Part shown: positions 60,962 to 64,000 of the stretch, in pieces
How the letters are laid out: every line of letters begins with the position of its first letter
How positions within the stretch are numbered: the first letter of the stretch is position 1
From: an uncultured Christensenellaceae bacterium
GTDB lineage: Bacteria > Bacillota > Clostridia > Christensenellales > Borkfalkiaceae
DNA: 64,000 nucleotides
Assembly: GCA_910586945.1 (NCBI GenBank)
Contig: CAJULO010000003.1
Location: 33,530-97,529, forward strand
Reading direction: 5' to 3'
Made by a program: the position numbers and the translations under genes
The notes under the pieces: generated by a model
The model's input: the letters and a program-made list of their open reading frames with translations, nothing else
Databases searched by the model: none
What the model was told of the DNA's origin: nothing

Positions 60962-62014
60962 ATGATAAAGACAAGCTCTTTTGGAAAAACTTCTCGTGGA
61001 GAACAAGTCTATGCTTTCTGTCTTAGTGATGGAGTGAATGAAGCTATAATTTTAAACTATGGAGGCATTATTCATTCTATAAAAATAATTGGAAAAGATG
61101 GAAATCCTATAGATATTGTACTTGGATATAATGATATTCAAGCTTATGAAAATAATCCTTTAGGTCTTGGAGGAATTATTGGTAGGTTTGCTGGTAAAAT
61201 TGAAAATGGTCGCTTTACAATTGATGGTGAAAATTATGATTTATTATGTAATAAAGGTTCTCATCATGCTGATGGTGGTAGTGAAGGATTTCATACAAAA
61301 ATTTGGCAACATGTATTTGAAGGACCAGCTGGAAATACTTTATCACTAAGTTATACAAGCCCTGCAAATGAGGCAAATTATCCAGGACTTTTACGAGTGC
61401 AAGTAAATTATACTCTTGAAAAAGGTGAATTAAGAATCGACTATATGGCTATGGCTGATAAAAAAACACCAATTAACCTAACAAATTATACCTGCTTCAA
61501 TTTAAATGGTGAAAGTTCTGGTACAATTTTAGATACAATTGCTCAAATCAATGCAGATAAAATTGTTACAACGAATGATGATTTAATTCCAAATGGTAAT
61601 TTTAAATCTGTGGAAAATACACCTTTTGAATTTTTAACACAACATCGAATCGGTGAAAGAATTAACGACACAAATGATAGAGATATTATGTTACAGGGTG
61701 GATATGATACTACTTATTTATTAAATAAAAAAAAGGATGAATTTACTAAAATTGCAGAGTTTGAGGGTTCACGTACTGGTATTTTAATGGAGATTTATAC
61801 TAATAAACCAGCATTATACTTTTATACAGGACAAGCTTTGAATAACCAAGGTAAATCAACTACTTATGGAAGAAATACTGGTTTTATTGCAGCTCCTGTC
61901 TTTTTACCTGGTGCAATTGGAATACCAGCTTATGCTTTTTTAGGTGATCCGGTTTATAATAGGGGACAAATTTATCGTTTTACAACATCTTATAAATTTT
62001 CAATTAGGAATTAA
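60962..62014 (+). CDS. galM: Aldose 1-epimerase (mutarotase)
   Basis: Interconverts alpha and beta anomers of galactose or glucose. The 350 residues show 'LNYGGIIHSI' and 'NPLGLGGIIGRFAGKIENG' with the conserved Arg, 'NKGSHHADGG' with the catalytic-site His, 'LTNYTCFNLNGE' with the family's second His position apparently Thr-Cys rather than the usual 'NHxYFNL', and a late acidic block. The ATG at 60962 has GGGAG upstream; in-frame codons further up lie within the promoter. The altered H in 'NYTCFNL' suggests checking whether it is an active mutarotase. Confidence 0.87.
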   Translation: MIKTSSFGKTSRGEQVYAFCLSDGVNEAIILNYGGIIHSIKIIGKDGNPIDIVLGYNDIQAYENNPLGLGGIIGRFAGKIENGRFTIDGENYDLLCNKGSHHADGGSEGFHTKIWQHVFEGPAGNTLSLSYTSPANEANYPGLLRVQVNYTLEKGELRIDYMAMADKKTPINLTNYTCFNLNGESSGTILDTIAQINADKIVTTNDDLIPNGNFKSVENTPFEFLTQHRIGERINDTNDRDIMLQGGYDTTYLLNKKKDEFTKIAEFEGSRTGILMEIYTNKPALYFYTGQALNNQGKSTTYGRNTGFIAAPVFLPGAIGIPAYAFLGDPVYNRGQIYRFTTSYKFSIRN

Positions 62015-62017
62015 AAT

Positions 62018-62560
62018 ATGAAATTTTTAATTGCTTCTGATTTACATGGTTCATTGGAATCAACGAAACTTTTGTTGCAAGCATTTGAAAAAGAAAAAGC
62101 TGATAAATTAATTTTGCTTGGAGATATATATAATCATGGGCCAAGAAATCCGCTTCCAAATGGATATAATCCGTTAGAAGTGGCACAATTGTTAAATTCC
62201 ATTAGTAAAAATCTTATTGTCATACGAGGGAATTGTGATAGTTGTGTAGATGAAATGATTTCTGATTTTCAATTCATTCAAGATAGTATAATTGTAATAA
62301 ATAATAAAATAATTTATTTACAACATGGAGATAGATATAACATAAATTCTCTTCCAAAAATTGAATTTGATATTTTTATTTATGGACATTATCATACTGG
62401 ATTTATTAAAATGCAAGGGAATAGATTTATAGCTAATTGTGGTTCTGTTGCATTGCCTAAAAATAATACAGCAAAAAGTTATTTACTTTTGACTGAAAAT
62501 AGTTTAGAATTAAAAGATTTAGATTCTCAAATGATAGATAGCTATATTTTTACAAAATAA
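62018..62560 (+). CDS. YfcE-type metallophosphoesterase
   Basis: A 180-residue phosphodiesterase of the YfcE/MJ0936 family. Dinuclear metal motifs: 'IASDLHGS' (DxH), 'LLGDIYNHGPRN' (GDxxxHG), 'VIRGNCDSCVD' (GNCD), 'YLQHGDRY' and 'IYGHYHTG' (GHTH-like). E. coli YfcE hydrolyses artificial phosphodiesters; the natural substrate is unknown. It starts 3 bp after galM with TAGGA upstream, so it is co-transcribed. Confidence 0.93.
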   Translation: MKFLIASDLHGSLESTKLLLQAFEKEKADKLILLGDIYNHGPRNPLPNGYNPLEVAQLLNSISKNLIVIRGNCDSCVDEMISDFQFIQDSIIVINNKIIYLQHGDRYNINSLPKIEFDIFIYGHYHTGFIKMQGNRFIANCGSVALPKNNTAKSYLLLTENSLELKDLDSQMIDSYIFTK

Positions 62561-62599
62561 CTTAAAATTATGTTATCTTGTAATTTTTTGAGATATATA

Positions 62600-62888
62600 G
62601 AGTACTATGTCTAAGATAATAATAAAAAATAAGGTGTTTATCTGTAATAAAAGTTTTGAAAAAATATTTTTGAATTAGGTATAGAAAATGTAGAATATCA
62701 AATTTTTCTATAACAAATGTAACTTTTGAGTCAGTATGTCGACAATCATTAGCTATATATAGAGCAACAAAAGGTGCTGGGAAGCTTTACTTTGCATTCC
62801 TATCTGCAAATCTTAAACATTAGCATGGGGTACTACGAAGAGTTATTTTACATCTAGCAATTACTCTTTAGGCAAAATTTAAAGAATA
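62600..62888 (+). pseudogene. Possible decayed coding remnant
   Basis: This stretch is less AT-rich than its surroundings. From about 62700 one frame reads a coding-like run ('ESVCRQSLAIYRATKGAGKL' and on to 'LSANLKH') broken by TAG at about 62821 and again near 62868. The preceding bases give 'MSKIIIKNKVFICNKSFEK' from 62609, joined only through frameshifts. I cannot name a family. It may be a dead gene or chance. Confidence 0.25.
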
Positions 62889-63166
62889 AATAGTGCGAGT
62901 CTTTAACGATAAATAATATATAATTCCTTATTTTTTCTAAAAGTTTAGGAAAAATATTTTCATAACATAAAAAATATATATAGCATTTTTTAAAATAATA
63001 TTATAAAACATACTTTTAAAATAATGAGTTGTAAAATTGTAAAGTGATTTATGCTATAAATAAAAATATTTTTCTATAGAAAAGAAGAAAATCTTATTAT
63101 AATTCAAAAAATTCTATGACAATATATAAGTTTTAAAATACATTAAAATGACTTAATTTAATAGAG

Positions 63167-63201
63167 TACATTTTATTGAAATAATTTTTCAATAAAATGT
63201 A
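63167..63201. repeat. Inverted repeat, 15-bp arms
   Basis: TACATTTTATTGAAA (63167-63181) and TTTCAATAAAATGTA (63187-63201) are perfect complements with a 5-nt loop. No T run follows. Confidence 0.8.
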
Positions 63202-63447
63202 TAGTTATAAAAAAATAAAAGGGGTTGCAAATTTTACCTTATAATACTGCAGTAATTCGATATTAGATAAAGATGACAAAAGTTTAAAAAAAGGCAGTTT
63301 TACTGTTAAAATTTTTATCTTATCTAAAATGTGCATAAAAATAAATAGCATTCTTAAAATTCTTGAAAAAAGCTATTTTGTAATAAAGAATAACTACTAC
63401 GCATTATAAAAAATTTATATTAATAAATAAATATTGTTGAGTCATTT

Positions 63448-63489
63448 TTAAAAATAGAAAAAATAAATTATTATTTTTTCTATTTTTAA
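63448..63489. repeat. Inverted repeat, 19-bp arms, terminator-like
   Basis: Arms 63448-63466 and 63471-63489 are perfect complements around ATTA, A/T only except for one G-C pair. It could act as a terminator for a lost gene. Confidence 0.75.
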
Positions 63490-63551
63490 ATCTCTCGCTT
63501 TTGTTTCACAATAAAGTTATTTAAATATAACTTTTTAATTCTAATTATACA

Positions 63552-63613
63552 ATAAAACCACACACAATTATTCGTAAAAGTTGCGTTTTACGAATAATTG
63601 TGTGTGGTTTTAT
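63552..63613. repeat. Perfect inverted repeat, 28-bp arms
   Basis: Arms 63552-63579 and 63586-63613 are perfectly complementary around the loop GTTGCG. The right arm overlaps the last codons of the remnant read on the minus strand, so it may be that gene's terminator or the footprint of a mobile hairpin. Confidence 0.9.
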
Positions 63614-63791
63614 ATGGCTTTACAGGATTTTTATTATCAAATGCACTTTCGCCTTCTTTTAATGAGGATATCATTCTCCATATAATATGGATATTTCCTA
63701 AAAGCATGATAAATATTAAGTGTTTTAAATTAGCCTCTTGAACAGATGAATTTACCGCATTTCCAGAGAAAACTTGATAATTTGTCTCCAC
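63588..63791 (-). pseudogene. Fragment resembling the DUF2975 membrane protein family
   Basis: A 67-residue frame from GTG at 63791. It has one hydrophobic helix ('LKHLIFIMLLGNIHIIW') followed by 'ISSLKEGESAFDNKNP', which resembles the helix-plus-'KxGxPF' segment of DUF2975 proteins as I recall them. Upstream in the same frame, coding-like sequence continues to about 63900 but is broken by TGA and TAG codons, so it looks like the remains of a longer gene. Family assignment is weak. Confidence 0.35.
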
Positions 63792-64000
63792 TCAATATGA
63801 CTATTCTTTGAATTTGTTTAAATAATCTCTTGAATAGTTCTATGGTGGTATTTTTTCCAGTGGTTTTGACATCTCTTCTTTAAGAAAATTATAATATATA
63901 TTCATTTTATAATATCTTCAAAACTAATTTTTTCATAAAACATATCAAGTAATTATTAAAATCTAATTGTTTATAAGAAATAGCAATATATAATTAAAGT
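63792..64000. other. AT-rich right edge
   Basis: No intact gene; in-frame remnants of the fragment above extend into it, and nothing further is supported to the window end. Confidence 0.4.

Larger units (their letters stand above)
62889..63551. other. Very AT-rich non-coding region with inverted repeats
   Basis: About 660 bp with no supported gene. It contains two perfect inverted repeats listed separately and a promoter-like TTGCAA...TATAAT near 63224-63245 with nothing convincing downstream. Confidence 0.5.

Noticed and set aside
62561..64000. CRISPR array or insertion sequence in the gene-poor right end
   Set aside because: There are no regularly spaced repeats and no transposase; the inverted repeats differ from each other.

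Overview
The window is an AT-rich chromosomal segment from an anaerobic, endospore-forming Firmicute, most likely a member of the Clostridia. The sporulation genes spoVAD, spoVAE, cwlD and sigH point that way. So do a type-A-like RNase P RNA, a class 1B pyrD/pyrK pair, a long-form pyrF, a superoxide reductase, an archaeal/eukaryotic-type ProRS and the pta-ackA acetate pathway. Most of it is core genome: no insertion sequence, prophage or CRISPR array is visible. SigA-type promoters (TTGACA-17-TATAAT-like) and hairpin-plus-T-run terminators are easy to read.

Region 1 (1-15.3 kb) holds a YitT-family membrane protein cut by the window edge, pyk, the RNase P RNA, tmcAL, pta-ackA, rpmF, a divergent copper P-type ATPase, spoVAD-spoVAE without an adjacent spoVAC, uppP, two small genes, rplS with a leader hairpin, a membrane-anchored protein behind a double palindromic operator, a sugar/maltose acetyltransferase and ychF. 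Region 2 (15.4-25.1 kb) holds argS, superoxide reductase, a metallophosphoesterase, a lone degenerate ABC ATPase and the pyrBCEFKD operon for UMP synthesis. Region 3 (25.2-30 kb) holds a XerS-like recombinase, an iron-type DtxR regulator and an ECF transporter operon (S, T and a fused A-A'). The palindrome in the ECF leader is the same one found at the 13.3 kb promoter.

Region 4 (30.2-41.7 kb) holds tkt and a phosphohexomutase, degV, proS, a NYN-domain protein, a MarR-controlled MacB-like transporter and cwlD. Region 5 (42-47.3 kb) is the conserved information-processing block mrnC-rlmB-sigH-dnaX-ebfC-recR, followed by gpsA. Region 6 (47.4-56.1 kb) holds an orphan membrane protein, a heterodimeric ABC exporter, a calcium-type P-ATPase, an ATP-grasp ligase and tRNA-Ser(GGA). 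Region 7 (56.2-62.6 kb) is the accessory part: a DUF4422 protein, a GT8 glycosyltransferase and a DUF4422-GT8 fusion, with related basic C-terminal tails, then galM and a YfcE-type phosphoesterase. The last 1.4 kb has no intact gene, only inverted repeats and what look like decayed coding remnants.

The most interesting items are the predicted DtxR/ECF regulon, the split-and-fused glycosyltransferase set with its duplicated 3' end, two genes whose start codon sits where transcription should begin (leaderless mRNAs), a solo ABC ATPase lacking LSGGQ and the H-loop histidine, and a CopA-like pump with altered DKTGT and MxxSS motifs. All identifications are from reading the sequence; no database search was run.
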